Shown: piece by piece, positions 10,473 to 22,800 of the stretch
Numbering within the stretch: position 1 is the stretch's first letter
How the letters are laid out: each line of letters starts with the position of its first letter
Source of the DNA: Tumebacillus avium
Lineage (GTDB): Bacteria > Bacillota > Bacilli > Tumebacillales > Tumebacillaceae
Assembly (NCBI RefSeq): GCF_002162355.1
Contig: NZ_CP021434.1
Location: 4,084,001-4,148,000, forward strand
Direction of reading: 5' to 3'
DNA length: 64,000 bases
Made by a program: the position numbers and the translations under genes
Notes under the pieces: generated by a model
The model's database searches: none
Seen by the model: the letters and a program-made list of their open reading frames with translations, nothing else
What the model was told of the DNA's origin: nothing

Positions 10473-13400
10473 TCAAATACCTCCGTCTTCCATTTTCATG
10501 ATCTCTTCAAACAGCGCGGTTTCGATGATTTCAGACAATGCTTCCACCGTATAAGCTTCAAACAGGCTTTGCAGCGAGATCTTCAGCTGGAACGCCGCGT
10601 TGATCCGCGAGATGATCTGCGTGGCGAGCAGCGAGTGGCCGCCGAGTTCGAAGAAGTTGTCGTGCACGCCAACCTGTTCGACATTCAGCACTTCGCTCCA
10701 GATCGCGCAGACCGTCTCTTCGATCGGCGAGCGCGGAGCGACATATTCGGCAGATGACGACTGCACCGGCAGCGGCAAGGCGCGGCGGTTGATTTTGCCG
10801 TTCGGGGTCAGCGGCATGGCATCAAGCGTCACATAGGCGGACGGAATCATGTACTCGGGCAGCTTTTCTTTTAAGAAACTGCGCATGATTTGCAGGGTCA
10901 ATTCGCGCCCAGCTTCTGGCACGAGGTAGGCGATCAGGCGTTGGTCGCCGCCCGCATCTTCGCCTACGATGACCAGGGATTCGCGCACGTCCTGATGTGC
11001 GGTCAGCGCCGCTTGGATCTCGCCAAGCTCGATGCGCAGGCCCCGCAGCTTGACCTGGTTGTCGAAGCGGCCGAGGAACTCCAGGTTGCCGTCTGGCAGC
11101 AGGCGCGCTTTGTCGCCGGTGCGGTAGAACCGCTCCCCTGTGGCAAACGGGTTGTCGAGGAATTTCTCAGCGGTCATCTCCGGCTGGTTCAAGTAGCCGC
11201 GAGTGACGCCTGCCCCGCCCAGATACACTTCCCCGGCGACGCCGACCGGCACCGGTTCCATGAACGCATCCAGCACGTACAGGCGGTTGCCCGGAATCGG
11301 ACGACCGGCGAGCATCGTCGTGCGGAGACTCTCCTCGCCGCGAATCGGGTTGTACGTGGACGTCATCGTGCATTCGGTCGGGCCGTATTGGTTGACGACC
11401 AGCACGTCTGCGCCAAACACCTGCTGGGCTTGCTGCACGACGTAGCCGTAAAGGACTTCGCCGCTGGCCAGCGCGAGGCGCACGTTCGGGAAGCGGCGGC
11501 CTGCGTCGAGCGCCGCTTTGGTCAGCGCGTGGAGCAAGGCCGGCACGATGCTCAGGATCGCAGTGATGCCCTGCCCTTCGATCCGGTCGAGCAGCGCGGG
11601 TGGATGCTTGACTTCTTCATCGCGGACCAGGACAATTTTTGCCCCGGTCAAAAGCGGCCCGATCATGTCGCGCACAGAGGCGTCAAAGGAGAAGGAAGCC
11701 AGCTGCAGCACGGTATCCTTTTCGCTAAGACCGTAGCTGCCTGCGATGTAGCGCAGGAAGTTGGCCGCCCCGCCATGCGTGGAGAGCACGCCTTTCGGGT
11801 TGCCGGTCGAGCCGGATGTGTAGGTGACGTATGACAGGTTGTGCAAAGCGGCTGTGTGCTGCGGATTGTGTTCCGGGCAGGCTGCAAATGCGCTGTCGGT
11901 TGCGTCTACCCACACCACTTCGCCTTCATAGGCGGGCAGTTGATCGGCCAAAGCCTGATGAGCCAGCAGCAGAATTGGCTTGGCATCTTGCACCATGTAG
12001 TTCAGGCGCTCTTTCGGATAGGTCGGATCGAGCGGCAGATACGCTCCGCCCGCTTTCAGGACGGCCAGAGCGGCCATGACCATCTCCGGCGACCGCTCGG
12101 CGGAGATGCCGACGATGACTTCCGGGCCCACACCTTTTGCTTGCAGAAAATGCGCGAGGGCGTTGGCGCGCTTGTTCAGCTCGCCGTATGTCCAGACGGT
12201 GTCTTGGAACACCAGCGCGTCCGCTTCGGGAGTACGTGCGGCCTGCGCTTCAAACCTCTCGTGGATGCACAGTTCTGCTTCCGTCTCCCCTGCCGTGTCG
12301 TTCCACCCGACGAGCAGTTGATGACGCTCCTCTGCGGTCAACAGCGGCGCTTGGAAGACCGGCAGCTCCGGGTTGTCGGCGAACGCTTGCAAGAGACTTG
12401 TGAAATGCAGGATCAGGCGCTGCATCGTCGCTTGATCGAACAGGCCGGTGTTGTAGGTTAAGGTGCCGACGATGCCCGTTTCGGTCTCGGAGAGGCCAAG
12501 CGACAGATCGAATTTGGAGACGGGACGGTCGAATTCTACTCCGGACAGGGTCAAGCCCGGCAGGTCGACCGTTCCTTTTGGCGTGTTTTGCAGCAGGAAC
12601 ATCACTTGGAACAGCGGTGAGCGGCTCATGTCGCGCTCCGGCTGCAGTTCCTGCACCAATTTTTCAAACGGCACTTCCTGGTGCGCGTAGGCGTCGAGCG
12701 TGACGCTGCGCATGCGGTCGAGCAGTTCGGCAAATGTCGGGTTGCCCGAGAGGTTGGCGCGCAGGACCAAGGTGTTGACGAAAAAGCCGATCAGCCCTTC
12801 TGTCTCCTGGCGGTTGCGTCCGGCGACCGGAGTGCCGACGGTGATGTCGTCCTGACCGCTGTAACGGGCGAGCAGCGTCTGGAAGGCGCTGAGCAAGGTC
12901 ATGAACAAGGTGACATTCTTGCGTTTGCTCAAGCTCACCAGACGCTCGGACAGTTCCGGGGTCAACGCAAACGTTTCGTTTGCTCCGCTGTGTGTCTGCA
13001 CGGCAGGACGGGGACGGTCGGTCGGGAGTTCCAGCACCGGCAAGGCGTGGAGCTGCTCTTTCCAGTACGACACTTGGCGGTCGAGCACATCGCCTTGCAG
13101 CCAGTTGCGCTGCCACGCCGAATAGTCGGCGTATTGCAGCGAGAGTTCGGACAACGGCGACGCGTCACCGTTTACTGCTGCTGTATACAGCTGGCAGAGT
13201 TCGTCGGTGAACACGCCCATCGACCAGCCGTCGGAGATGATGTGGTGCATGTTGAGCAGCAGTACGTGCCCTTCGTCTGCCGTCTGCACCAAGTGCAGGC
13301 GGATCAGGCTGTCTGCGCCCAGATCGAACGCGCGTCCGGCGTGTTCCTGCATCAGGCGCTGCAGTTCTTTGTCGCGCTCCCCTTCCGGCAAGCTGCGCAG

Positions 13401-16400
13401 GTCGCTGTACGGCAGCGTCTGCGGCACGTGCGGCGCGATGATCTGCTGCGGTTCGCCGTCCAGATCGGCAAACGTGGTGCGCAGCGCTTCATGGCGGGAG
13501 ATGATCTCATTGACGCCCGTTTCCAGAGCGGAGCGATTCAGCGTGCCGTTTAAGCGCACCGCGTACGGAATGTTGTAGGCGGGCGATCCCGGCATCAGCT
13601 GGTCGACCAGCCAGAGACGTTGCTGCGCGAAGGACAGCGGAAGTTGTCCGTCACGGGACGCTTGGACCATCGACGGCGCTGTCAGGCCGCTTTTTTCCGC
13701 GCGCGCTCCTTCGATCCATTCGGCCAGCAGGGCGGGCGTTGACGCTTCGAACAGGCTTTTCAGCGGCAGTTCGATCTCAAATGCGCTGTTCAGGCGGGAC
13801 ACGACTTGCGTAGCGAGCAGCGAGTGGCCGCCAAGCTCGAAGAAGTTGTCGTGGACGGAGATGTTCGCGGTGTGCAGCACTTCCGACCAGATGCTGGTGA
13901 TCACCTCTTCGGCAGGGGTGCGCGGCGCGGTGTATTCGACGCTGTGGCTGGTGTAGTCCGGCTGCGGCAGCAGACGGCGCTCCACTTTGCCGTTGGCGTT
14001 CAGCGGAAGCGTGTCGAGCACGACAAACGCGGACGGAATCATGTACTCCGGCAGGTGTGTCTTCAGATACGCGCGTACCGTGCTCCCATCCAGCTCTGCG
14101 GAAGGCAGGACGGTCAGGTATGCGGCGAGGCGTTTGTCGCCGGGCTCGTCTTCGCGGGCGATGACGACACCCTCTTGCACCAGCGGATGTGCGGCCAGCG
14201 CCGCTTCGATCTCGCCGAGTTCGACGCGGAATCCGCGGATTTTCACCTGGTTGTCGAGGCGGCCGAGGAATTCCAACGTGCCGTTGGGCAGCCAGCGCAC
14301 GAGGTCGCCCGTTTTGTACAAGCGCTTCCCTGCTGCAAACGGATGCGGGACAAATCGCTCGGCGGTCAGCTCCGGACGGTTCAGATAGCCGATGGCCAGA
14401 CCGTCGCCGCCGATGTGCAGTTCACCTGGCACGCCCGATGGAACGAGGCGGCCGGATGCATCCAGCACATAGACGGTGGTGTTGGCGATCGGACGTCCGA
14501 TCGGCACCGATGTTTTCAATTCCGCTTCCTCTGCCACGGTGTGCGTGCAGGCGAACGTCGTGCTTTCGGTCGGACCGTAGCCGTTGATCAGCTTGGTGTG
14601 CGGAAGCTGCCCGACCACTTTTTTCACATGCGCGACCGAGAGTGCGTCTCCGCCTGCCAGCAGGTAGGAGACTCCGGACAGGTCGCTGAGCCGCTCGTCG
14701 ACCATCTGGTGGAACAAGCCGGCCGTCAGCCAGAGCACGCTGACCTGCTGTTCGCGGAGCACGCGGCCAAGTTCGGCGAGCGTCGGCAGTTCGGCCGGGT
14801 AGATCGCAAGGCGCGCGCCGCTTAGCAGAGCGCCCCAGATTTCGAAGGTGGCGGCATCAAATGAGATCGAAGCGAATTGCAAGAAGACCTGATCTGCTGT
14901 AAAAGGCACATAGTCGGTCTCTTTGACCAGCCGCACCACGGCGCGATGCGGGATGCAGACGCCTTTGGGCAAGCCGGTCGAGCCGGAGGTGTAAATCACA
15001 TAGGCGAGCTGCTCCGGGTCGATGGCGACCGACAGCTCTTCCCCGCTCTCGCCTGCTGCAGCTGATTCGATCGTCTCCCAGGTGAAGACGTTCGGCAGGT
15101 TCGGCGGCAGTTTGTCTGCCAGGTGCGCTTGGGTCAGCAGCGCGGCGACTTCAGCATCTTGAGCCAGATACGAGAAGCGGTCGGACGGATAGGACGGGTC
15201 GATCGGCACGTAGGCCGCACCCGCCTTGAGAATGCCGAGCAGGGCGATGATCAGTTCCAGCGAGCGCTCCATGCACAGCCCGACCCGCGCTTGCGGCAGG
15301 ATGCCCTGCTTTTGCAGGAAGCGGGCCGTCTGATTGGCGCGTTCGTTCAGTTCGCGGTAGGTCAGCTCTGCATTTCCAAAGGTCAGCGCGATGCTGTCCG
15401 GCGTTTGTGCGGCTTGGCGGGCAAACAACTGATGAATTGATTCTTGCGGATAAGAGGTAAAAGTATCATTCCAGATGTTCAGCAGTTGATTGCGTTCCGT
15501 ATCGGACAAAAGCGGCAGATCGGTGACGAGCTGGGAGCTGTCTTCTGCGATCCCGGCCAGCAGCGTTTGGAAGCTGTCGATCATGCGCAGGATCGTCTCG
15601 CGGGCGAACAGGTCGGTATTGTAGGAAAAGGTGCCTGAGAGGCGTCCGTCCCCTTCGTTCAGTTGCAGAGACAAGTCAAATTTGACGGTGTCGTAGTCGA
15701 ATTCGACCGGGCTGACCGTCACGCCTGGCAGCTCGATGTTTCCTTGCGGCGCGTTTTGCAGCGCGAACAGCACTTGGAACAGGGGCGAGCGGCTCATGTC
15801 GCGCTCCGGCTGCAGCTCTTTGACGAGGTGCTCAAATGGCAAGTCCTGATGTTCATAGGCTCCGGCTGCCGTCTCGCAGACGCGGGCCAGCAATTCGTCA
15901 AACGTCAGGCTGCCCGACACCTCGGTGCGCATGACCAGCGTGTTGACGAAAAAGCCGATCAGCCCTTCGGTCTCTTCGCTGGTGCGCCCGGCGATCGGGG
16001 TGCCGACCGCGATGTCGTCCTGGCCGCTGTAGCGGGCGAGGAACAGCTGGAACGCGGCGAGCATCGTCATGAACAGGGTGACTTGGTGCCGCTGGCTCAA
16101 GGAGCGCAGCAGCGAGGCCACTTTTTCCGGGAGTTCAAAGCTTTCGGCGGCGCCGCGGTACGTTTGCATCGGCGGGCGCGGAAAGTCGGTCGGCAATTGC
16201 AGCGGCGTGAGGCCGCTCAGCTTGTCCTTCCAGTAGTTGACCTGCGTGTCCAGCGTCTCCCCTTCCAGATACTCGCGCTGCCAGATCGCGTAGTCGCCGT
16301 ATTGGATCGGCAGGTCGGGCAGCGGTGAAGGCTGTCCGGCGGAGAAGGCGTTGTACAGCGCGACAAGTTCGCGCATCAGCACGCCGATCGACCAGCCGTC

Positions 16401-16865
16401 GGAGATGATGTGGTGCACGGTAAACAAGAGCACATGCTCGGCATCGTGCAGGCGAAGCAGTTTGGCGCGCAAGAGCGGGCCGGTGAACAGGTCAAACGGG
16501 CGGTTCGCCTCTTCGGTCGCCAGTGTTTTGACCGTCGCTTCCAACTCCGCCGCCGGGAGCTTGGGCAGCTCCACCAGCGGCAGTTGGAAGTCGAAGGAGG
16601 AGGAAATCAGCTGTACGAGTTCCTCTTCCTCCACTTCGAACGTGGTGCGCAGCACTTCATGCCGCGCGATGATCTCCCGAATGCCCGCCTCGAGCGCCTG
16701 AACATTCAGGCGCCCGGTGAAGCGGACGGCAAACGGGATGTTATAGAGGGCATTTTCGTCGAGCAGCCGGTCGATGAACCAGAGCCGCTGCTGCGAAAAA
16801 GAGGCAGGCAGCGCGTAGACATCGTCTTCCGTTTGCAAGACACCCTCTTGGGTCAGTTCTGACAT
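10473..16865 (-). CDS. Second NRPS subunit, two modules (C-A-T-C-A-T)
   Basis: A 2130-residue NRPS subunit adding residues 8 and 9 of the predicted lipopeptide. The ATG at 16865 has a GGAGG site just upstream, 30 bases after the first NRPS gene ends. Module 8: C (HHIISDGWS near 155), A (YTSGSTGLPKG near 628), T (Ser near 1014); the code reads DAFWLGGTFK, close to the valine code DAFWIGGTFK. Module 9: C (near 1208), A (YTSGSTGNPKG near 1690), T (near 2075); the code reads DARSLSQMTK, which I cannot assign. There is no E or thioesterase domain. The protein ends shortly after the last carrier in a short helical tail and must pass its chain to the third subunit, whose gene begins directly at its stop codon. 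The coupling suggests one transcript and matched subunit amounts. Confidence 0.95.
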   Translation of the reverse strand: MSELTQEGVLQTEDDVYALPASFSQQRLWFIDRLLDENALYNIPFAVRFTGRLNVQALEAGIREIIARHEVLRTTFEVEEEELVQLISSSFDFQLPLVELPKLPAAELEATVKTLATEEANRPFDLFTGPLLRAKLLRLHDAEHVLLFTVHHIISDGWSIGVLMRELVALYNAFSAGQPSPLPDLPIQYGDYAIWQREYLEGETLDTQVNYWKDKLSGLTPLQLPTDFPRPPMQTYRGAAESFELPEKVASLLRSLSQRHQVTLFMTMLAAFQLFLARYSGQDDIAVGTPIAGRTSEETEGLIGFFVNTLVMRTEVSGSLTFDELLARVCETAAGAYEHQDLPFEHLVKELQPERDMSRSPLFQVLFALQNAPQGNIELPGVTVSPVEFDYDTVKFDLSLQLNEGDGRLSGTFSYNTDLFARETILRMIDSFQTLLAGIAEDSSQLVTDLPLLSDTERNQLLNIWNDTFTSYPQESIHQLFARQAAQTPDSIALTFGNAELTYRELNERANQTARFLQKQGILPQARVGLCMERSLELIIALLGILKAGAAYVPIDPSYPSDRFSYLAQDAEVAALLTQAHLADKLPPNLPNVFTWETIESAAAGESGEELSVAIDPEQLAYVIYTSGSTGLPKGVCIPHRAVVRLVKETDYVPFTADQVFLQFASISFDAATFEIWGALLSGARLAIYPAELPTLAELGRVLREQQVSVLWLTAGLFHQMVDERLSDLSGVSYLLAGGDALSVAHVKKVVGQLPHTKLINGYGPTESTTFACTHTVAEEAELKTSVPIGRPIANTTVYVLDASGRLVPSGVPGELHIGGDGLAIGYLNRPELTAERFVPHPFAAGKRLYKTGDLVRWLPNGTLEFLGRLDNQVKIRGFRVELGEIEAALAAHPLVQEGVVIAREDEPGDKRLAAYLTVLPSAELDGSTVRAYLKTHLPEYMIPSAFVVLDTLPLNANGKVERRLLPQPDYTSHSVEYTAPRTPAEEVITSIWSEVLHTANISVHDNFFELGGHSLLATQVVSRLNSAFEIELPLKSLFEASTPALLAEWIEGARAEKSGLTAPSMVQASRDGQLPLSFAQQRLWLVDQLMPGSPAYNIPYAVRLNGTLNRSALETGVNEIISRHEALRTTFADLDGEPQQIIAPHVPQTLPYSDLRSLPEGERDKELQRLMQEHAGRAFDLGADSLIRLHLVQTADEGHVLLLNMHHIISDGWSMGVFTDELCQLYTAAVNGDASPLSELSLQYADYSAWQRNWLQGDVLDRQVSYWKEQLHALPVLELPTDRPRPAVQTHSGANETFALTPELSERLVSLSKRKNVTLFMTLLSAFQTLLARYSGQDDITVGTPVAGRNRQETEGLIGFFVNTLVLRANLSGNPTFAELLDRMRSVTLDAYAHQEVPFEKLVQELQPERDMSRSPLFQVMFLLQNTPKGTVDLPGLTLSGVEFDRPVSKFDLSLGLSETETGIVGTLTYNTGLFDQATMQRLILHFTSLLQAFADNPELPVFQAPLLTAEERHQLLVGWNDTAGETEAELCIHERFEAQAARTPEADALVFQDTVWTYGELNKRANALAHFLQAKGVGPEVIVGISAERSPEMVMAALAVLKAGGAYLPLDPTYPKERLNYMVQDAKPILLLAHQALADQLPAYEGEVVWVDATDSAFAACPEHNPQHTAALHNLSYVTYTSGSTGNPKGVLSTHGGAANFLRYIAGSYGLSEKDTVLQLASFSFDASVRDMIGPLLTGAKIVLVRDEEVKHPPALLDRIEGQGITAILSIVPALLHALTKAALDAGRRFPNVRLALASGEVLYGYVVQQAQQVFGADVLVVNQYGPTECTMTSTYNPIRGEESLRTTMLAGRPIPGNRLYVLDAFMEPVPVGVAGEVYLGGAGVTRGYLNQPEMTAEKFLDNPFATGERFYRTGDKARLLPDGNLEFLGRFDNQVKLRGLRIELGEIQAALTAHQDVRESLVIVGEDAGGDQRLIAYLVPEAGRELTLQIMRSFLKEKLPEYMIPSAYVTLDAMPLTPNGKINRRALPLPVQSSSAEYVAPRSPIEETVCAIWSEVLNVEQVGVHDNFFELGGHSLLATQIISRINAAFQLKISLQSLFEAYTVEALSEIIETALFEEIMKMEDGGI

Positions 16866-16895
16866 AGCTTCTACCTCCGGTCTCTCTCGTTTGGT

Positions 16896-19800
16896 CTATT
16901 TGTTGCGTTTGTACGCATCGCGGGATCGGCTTTGGATCTTCGGACGGGCCGCCTCCGGTGCGGGCTGTACGCTGCGCTCGCCGATCACTTTTGCGAAGTC
17001 GCCGATATTTGGCGCTTTCAGCAGTTCGATCAACGGCAGCTCCAGGCCAAACTCCTGCCGGACGCGGGAGATGATCTGCGTCGCCAAGAGCGAGTGGCCG
17101 CCGAGTTCAAAGAAGTTGTCGCCCATCCCGACGCGCGGCAGGGAGAGCACTTCGGCCCAGATCGCCGCCAGCTTTTCTTCCACCGGCGACTGCGGGGCGA
17201 GATATTCGCGCTCTTCAAACGCGGCATGCTCCGGCGCCGGCAGTGCTTTGCGGTCCACTTTGCCGTTCGGGTTGAGCGGCATCGCTTCCAGCACGATCAG
17301 CGCGGACGGAATCATATATTCGGGCAGTCTGTCTTTGAGATGCGCACGCAAGGTGTTGGCGTCGATCTCCTGCCCTTCTGTTGCCACGAGGTAGGCGAGC
17401 AGTCGCTTGTCGCCGTTCGTTTCACCGACAACCACGATCGTTTCGGCGACCGTCTCATGCTGGACGAGCACCGTTTCGATCTCGCCAAGCTCGATGCGGA
17501 AACCGCGGATCTTGACTTGGTTGTCGATGCGGCCGAGGAACTCCATCGTCCCGTCGGCAAGGCGGCGCACCAAGTCGCCGGTGCGGTACCATCTGCGGCC
17601 GTCCTGCTCGATGTATTTTTCGGCTGTCAACGCATCTTGGCCGTAATAGCCGCGCGTAACGATCGGGCCGCCGATGTACAGTTCGCCCGGCACGCCGACC
17701 GGGTTGACGCCGCCGTACGCATCGCAGATGCGCAAGTTGGCGCTCGGCAACGGGCTGCCGATGTAGAACTTGTCGAGGAGCTGGTTGCGCTGCACGGCGT
17801 ATTGCGAACAGATGATCGTGCCTTCGGTCGGACCGTAGAGCACGTGAATCTGCGCGTTTTGGAACACTTCGTGCATCAGGGCCAGCAAGTCGGGCGGAAC
17901 GGCGTCGCCGCCGATAAAGATCAGGCGCAGGTTGGCAAAACGCTCCGACGGCACAGCCGCCTCGCGGATCGTCTGCACGATCTGGCGCATCAGGCTCGGC
18001 ACGGTGTGAATCGCCGTGTACCCTTCCATGTCCTGGATCAATTGCGGCAGGTCGAGCACATGCTCGCGGGCCAAGATTGCCGTCGTACCGCCGCACAGCA
18101 GCGGGTTGAACAGTTCGAAGAGCGCGATGTCAAACGCTGCCGACGCGATCCACGGCATGATGTCTGCCGCTTGGAATGCGAACTGCGACTGGCTGGCACC
18201 AAGCGTTGCGGCGAGGTTGCCGTGTTCGACCATGACCGCTTTCGGACGTCCGGTCGAGCCGGACGTGTAGATCATGTAGGCCAGATGATCGGCGGTCGCT
18301 GCGGAGACCGGATTGGTCACCGGCTGTTCTGCGATCTGTCCGGCATCCCCGTCGATCAGCACCACATGGGCGTCTGTCGGCGGCAAATTCGGCAAGAGCG
18401 CTGCTTGGGTGACCAGGATCGGCGCGCCCGAATCTTCGAGAATCAAGCTGATGCGCTCCGGCGGATAAGCGGTGTCGAGCGGCACGTAGGCAGCCCCCGC
18501 CTTCCAGATCGCCAGCAGGCCGACCGCCAAATCGAGCGAGCGTTCCACGCAGAGCGTGACCAGCACGTCCGGCCCGGCGCCGAGCGTTTGCAGATGATGG
18601 GCCAGTGAGTTGGCGCGCTCGTTCAGCTCGCGGTAGGTCAAGCTCTCTTCGGCAAACGTCAGTGCGATGCGCTCCGGCGTTTGTTCCGCCTGCGCTTCGA
18701 ACAACTGGTGAGTCAGGGAACCCTGCGGGAAATGCAGGGAGGTCTCTCCCCCATCCAGCAGTTGCTGTGCTTCCACTGCGGAGAGCAACGGCAGCGCGGC
18801 GATGTTCTGCTCTTGATGTTCCACGATGCCCTGCAGCAGGTTGGTGAAGTGTCCGATCATGCGCTGCACCGATTCGCGGTCCCACAGATCGGTGTTGTAT
18901 TTCATCAGGCCGACCAGCTCTGCCCCGTCTTCGTGCATCGCCAGTTCGAGGTCGAATTTGACAAATCGGTTCTCGGCTGCCAGCGGCACAAACGACAGGT
19001 CGGAACGCTGCAGTTCGGTGACCGGCGCGTTTTGCAGGGCGAAGAACACTTGGAACAGCGGCGAACGGGATACGTCGCGTTTGGGCTGGAGCTCTTCGAC
19101 CAGTTTTTCAAACGGCACATCCTGATGCGCGTAGGCGGACAAGGCCGTATCGCGCACCCGGTGCAGCAAGTCGCGGAAGCTCGGGTTGCCGGACAGGTCG
19201 CTGCGCATGACCAGGGTGTTGACGAAGAACCCGATCAGCCCTTCCGTCTCCTGGCGGTTGCGCCCGGCGATCGGCGTGCCGACCGCGATGTCGTCCTGGC
19301 CGCTGTAGCGGGCCAGCAAGGTCTGGTACGCGGCGAGCAGGGTCATGAACAGCGTCACGCCTGCGGTGCGGCTCAGCTGCTGCAAGCCTGCGGTCAGCGC
19401 TTGGGGCAACGTAAACGTTTCGGTGGCGCCAGCGTGCGTCTGCACCGGCGGGCGCACCCGGTCGGTCGGCAGCTGCAGGACCGGCAGTTCGCCGCCGAGC
19501 TGGTGTTTCCAGTAGTTCAGCTGCGCGTCCAGCGTTTCGCCTTGGAGCCAGCTGCGCTGCCATGCGGCAAAGTCTGCGTATTGGATCGGCAGTTCGGGCA
19601 GCTCGACCGGCTGGCCGGTGCTGAACCCTTCGTACAGCTCGGCGATCTCGCGGACGAACACGCTGAGCGACCAGGCGTCGGAAATGATGTGGTGCATGGT
19701 CAAGAGTAGGACATTATCTTCCGCGCTCAGTTTGAGCAGGCGGCTGCGCAGCAGCGGGCCGGTCTTGAGATCGAACGGCGTCGCCGCTTCTTCTTGCAGA

Positions 19801-22800
19801 AGGCGCAACGTTTCCGCTTCCTGCTCTGCTGCGGGCAGAACCTGCAGGTCAAGTACAGGCAGCGGCAACTGCGCAGGTTCGGCAAACACTTGCACAGGTT
19901 GTCCGTCTTGTTCGGCGAACGTGGTGCGCAGCGCTTCGTGGCGCGCCACGATGGCGTTCAAGCTGTTTTCCAGCGCGGAGTGATCCAGCGTTCCGCGCAG
20001 GCGCATCGCCATCGGAATGTTGTAGACCGAAGTGCCTGGCAGCAGCTGATCCATCAGCCAGAGCCGTTGCTGTGCAAAGGACAGCGGAATCGGCTGTGAG
20101 CGGTCGAACGGCGTGATGGTGACCGTTTCGGCACCGCCCTCCCCGGCCGTCTGCGCCAGTTGCAAGGCGATGCCGGCAACGGTTGGCGCTTCGAACAGCA
20201 GGCGCAGCGAGATGTCTTGGCCAAACGCTTCCCGCATCCGCGAGACGGCCTGTGTCGCCAACAGCGAGTGGCCGCCAAGCTCAAAGAAATTGTCGTGGAT
20301 GCCAACTTGGTCGCGGCCGAGCACATCTGCCCAGATCGCAGCCAGCACTTCTTCTTGCGGCGTGCGCGGCAAGGTCAGGTCGGATTCGGCGGTCAGCGCT
20401 TGCGTGCTGTCTGGCGCCGGCAGTGCGCGACGGTCGACTTTGCCGTTGCCGGTCAGCGGAATGCTTTCCAGCGCCACAAAGGCGGACGGGATCATAAACT
20501 CCGGCAGCTGCTCTTTCAGGAAGGCGCGCAGGTCGCTGATCTCCGGTGCGAGATCGCTTCCCGGCACCAGATACGCCACCAGGCGTTTGTCGCCCGGCTG
20601 GTCTTCGCGAGCGATGACCACGCACTCCAGGATTTCCGGGTGCTGGGTGAGCACGGCTTCGATCTCGCCAAGCTCGATGCGGAAACCGCGGATTTTGACC
20701 TGTTCGTCGATCCGGCCGTAGTATTCCAGTTCGCCGCTTGGCAGGAGGCGCGCCAAGTCGCCCGTTTTGTACAGCTTCTCTCCGGCGCGGAACGGATGCT
20801 CGATAAAGCGTTCTGCGGTGAGATCCGGACGGTTGAGATATCCTCGTGCCAAGCCTGCCCCGCCGACGTACATTTCCCCGGCGACGCCCAGCGGAGCCGG
20901 TTCGAGATGCTGGTCGAGCACGTAGACTTGCAGGTCGGGGATCGCGACGCCAATCACGCTGCCCGCTCCCTGCTCCACATCTTCAGAGGTCAGGACGCGG
21001 TAGGTGACGTGTACGGTCGTTTCGGTGATGCCGTACATGTTGACCAGCTGCGGTTGCTGGTCGCCGTGGCGTTCATACCACGGTTTCAGGCTTTGCAGCT
21101 CCAGCGCTTCCCCGCCGAAGATCACGTAGCGCAGCGCCAGATCATCCTGGCTGCCACGCGCTGCTTCCGCTTGCATGAGCTGGCGGAACGCGGACGGCGT
21201 TTGGTTGAGCACGGTGACTCGTTCTTGGACGAGCAGTTCGCAGAATGCTTCAGGCGAACGGGACACCCAGTACGGGACGACGACCAGTTTGCCTCCGTAC
21301 AGCAGTGCGCCCCAGATCTCCCAGACCGAGAAGTCGAACGCGTAGGAGTGGAAGACCGTCCAAACATCTGTTTCGTCAAACTGGAACCAGTGCTCGGTCG
21401 CTTCCATCAGGCGGCCGACGTTGCTGTGCGGGATCAAAACGCCCTTCGGCTTGCCGGTTGAACCTGACGTATAAATGACATAGGCCAGCGTGTCTGTTGT
21501 CGCGCCGCTGTGCGGATTGTCACCGCTTTGAGCGGCGATCAACTCCCAATCGCGGTCGATGCAGATCGCAGCCGCATTGTGCGGCGGCAGCGAGCCCAGA
21601 TGGCTCTCCTGCGTGACCAGCACGGAAACCTGCGAGTCTTCCCGCAGGAACGCGAGGCGCTCTTGCGGGTAGGACGGGTCAAGCGGTACGTAAGCCCCGC
21701 CAGCTTTCAGAATGCCGAGGATGCCGACGACCATCTCCAGGTTGCGTTCGACGCAGAGCCCGACTAAGGACTCCGGCCCGATGCCTTGTGCCTGCAGGTG
21801 GTGCGCCAGGCGGTTGGCCCGCTCGTTGAGCTCACCGTAGGTCAGCGAACGATCTTCATAGACGACGGCGGTGCGCTCCGGCGTTTTGGCCGCCTGCGCT
21901 TCGAAGCGCTCATGGATCGTTTGCGTCTGCGGGAAGTCGGTCAAGACTTGCTGCCAGTTGAGCAGACCTTCGCGCTCTTCGGCGGTGGTCAGTTGCAGGT
22001 TGGCGATCGGCTGCTTCGGCGCTGTGACTGCCGCTTGCAGCAGCGTTTGGAAATGCTCTGCCATGCGCTGGATCGTTTCGGCTTCGAACAGCCCGGTGTT
22101 GTATTCCAGCGTCGCCCGCATGCCGTCCGCGCCGTTTTCTTCCAAGGTCAAGGTGAGGTCAAACTTAGCAAAATGGCGTTCCTGTTCGAGCGGACGGAGC
22201 GTGATGCCCTCCAGCTCGATGGCGGGAACTGGCGCATTTTGCAGGACGAAGCAGACTTGGAACAGCGGCGTGCGGCTCATGTCGCGCTCCGGCTGCAGCT
22301 CTTCGACCAGTTTTTCAAACGGCACGTCTTGATGCGCGTACGCCTGCAAGGCGGTTTCTTTGACGCGTCCGATCAAGTCGGCAAATGTCGGTTCGCCCGA
22401 CAGGTCGGTGCGCAGGACAAGCGTGTTGACGAAGAATCCGATCAACGGCTCGATCTCGCGGCGGCCGCGCCCTGCGATCGGCGTGCCAAGCAGGATGTCG
22501 TCTTGGCCGCTGTAGCGGTGCAGAAGCACATTGAACGCGGCGAACAAGGTCATAAACATCGTCGCGCCTTGCTGCTGGGTCAGCCCTTCCAGTTTCTGCA
22601 TCACGCTGCCCGGCAAGGTGAAGTGATGCAACGCACCGTGGTTGGTCGCCAGCGCGGCGCGTGGACGATCGGTAGGCAGTTGCAACACCGGCAGCGAGCC
22701 GCCGAGCTGCTGTTTCCAATAGCCCAGTTGTTCGGCGAGCACACCGCTTTGCAGCCAGTTTGTCTGCCAGTTGGCGTAGTCGGCATACTGGATGTCCAGT

